6,902 nt of DNA from Nocardioidaceae bacterium (lineage in GTDB: Bacteria; Actinomycetota; Actinomycetes; Propionibacteriales; Nocardioidaceae), in NCBI GenBank assembly GCA_020438665.1, contig JAGQUE010000355.1, forward strand, positions 1 through 6,902, read 5' to 3'. The notes beneath the pieces were generated by a model. The model saw nothing but the letters and a program-made list of their open reading frames with translations, searched no databases and had not been told where the DNA came from. Below, piece after piece: positions 6,220-6,902 of the stretch (positions are counted from its first letter, which is position 1; each line of letters opens with the position of its first letter). The position numbers and the translations under genes were made by a program.

Positions 6220-6902
6220 CGGTCGCCCTCCAGGATCTCCGAGGCCGGGTTGTAGTAGAGGTCGGACTTGCGGGCCACGCCGTCCAGGCCCTTGCCGCCG
6301 TAGGCCGGGCGGCGCATCAGCCCGAACGTGCCGTTGGCGATCGCCGCCAGCAGCGGTGGGTCCCCCGCCTCGTCGGTGTCGGCCGCGATGTCCCCGAGCA
6401 GCTCGATGGTGTCGCCGAGGACCTCACGCGCCCGCCGCTCGATGAAGCCGCCCTTGGCCGGTCTGAAGTCCTCGTGGAGGTTGCCGGCCGCGTCCATGAC
6501 ATAGCGGACGTTCTGGAGCGCCAGGTCACGGTCGGAGATCCAGGGGGTGACGACCGCCTCCGTCATCATGCCGACCAGCAGGATCCCCTGGCCGGTGAGG
6601 GCGCCCACGAGGTTGAAGAAGCCGTCCAGGAGATAGCCGCGGAAGACGTCGCCGGTCATGTGACGCGTCGGCGGCATCCACTTGAGCGGTGCCTCGGGGA
6701 ACAGCTCACGGGCCAGCAGCGCATGGGCCAGCTCGAGGCGGAACGACTCGGGCCGGTCGGGGTTGATCTCGAACGCGTGCCCGAGACCGAGCTGCCAGTC
6801 CTCGAGCCCTGCCTCCTTGGCGAAGTACTCGTTGAGGAGCTGGCTGGTGGTGACGGTGTGTGCGGCCTCCACCGCATCGGCGGTGGTGAGGTAGTTGTCC
6901 TC
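6216..6902 (-). CDS. kamD: Beta-lysine 5,6-aminomutase, alpha subunit, C-terminal part (truncated by window edge)
   Basis: This is the large catalytic subunit partner of KamE; it supplies much of the TIM-barrel active site for substrate and the cofactors. Only the last 228 residues are in the window. The frame is open through base 6902, so the gene begins beyond the right edge; the family is usually about 510-520 residues. Recognisable stretches include APLKWMPPTRHMTGDVFRGY, the glycine-rich LVGALTGQGILLVGMMTEAV, ISDRDLALQNVRYVMDAAG and, near the end, GGKGLDGVARKSDLYYNP. The GTG at 6872 is in frame but internal, since conserved-looking sequence (EDNYLTTADAVEAAH) precedes it. It overlaps kamE by 4 nt, which implies coupled translation of the two subunits. 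No frameshift is seen. Confidence 0.93.
   Translation of the reverse strand, partial: EDNYLTTADAVEAAHTVTTSQLLNEYFAKEAGLEDWQLGLGHAFEINPDRPESFRLELAHALLARELFPEAPLKWMPPTRHMTGDVFRGYLLDGFFNLVGALTGQGILLVGMMTEAVVTPWISDRDLALQNVRYVMDAAGNLHEDFRPAKGGFIERRAREVLGDTIELLGDIAADTDEAGDPPLLAAIANGTFGLMRRPAYGGKGLDGVARKSDLYYNPASEILEGDR

Overview
The window reads as a stretch of chromosome from a high-GC actinobacterium. RbpA, an actinobacterial RNA polymerase-binding protein, is present. The separate lnt and ppm genes, the sigma-R-type promoter and the strong G/C bias at third codon positions all agree. The gene content would fit a Nocardioides-like or other soil actinomycete, but the genus is an inference.

Layout: positions 1-1266 (+) hold the C-terminal part of a UMF1-type MFS transporter that runs in from the left edge. 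Its stop codon abuts a very good sigma-R (oxidative/disulfide stress) promoter at 1267-1292, which leads through a ~95-nt leader to rbpA (1389-1766, +). rbpA converges on a minus-strand operon, with a shared stem-loop at 1771-1791. Read in its own direction that operon is lnt (apolipoprotein N-acyltransferase), then ppm (polyprenol-phosphate mannose synthase), then fxsA (membrane protein). It is an envelope/lipoprotein/lipoglycan cluster whose tight spacing (22 nt, then a 1-nt overlap) implies co-transcription.

Positions 4581-5005 form a 425-bp non-coding gap that is unusually rich in inverted repeats. It contains a 90-nt element with a perfect 12-bp closing stem and three internal hairpins. 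The 3' strand of that stem (in lnt direction) can instead join a perfect 16-bp palindrome. The gap also has a perfect 11-bp stem-loop and a possible minus-strand promoter. This is the part of the window least explained by known features.

Positions 5006-6902 (-) hold the end of a second operon, kamD (partial)-kamE-kal, with 4-nt ATGA and GTGA overlaps. It encodes the adenosylcobalamin/PLP-dependent beta-lysine 5,6-aminomutase and 3-aminobutyryl-CoA ammonia-lyase. These are steps of the lysine degradation route best known from anaerobic lysine fermenters. The rest of the pathway would lie beyond the right edge.

No IS element, CRISPR array, tRNA or rRNA was seen.
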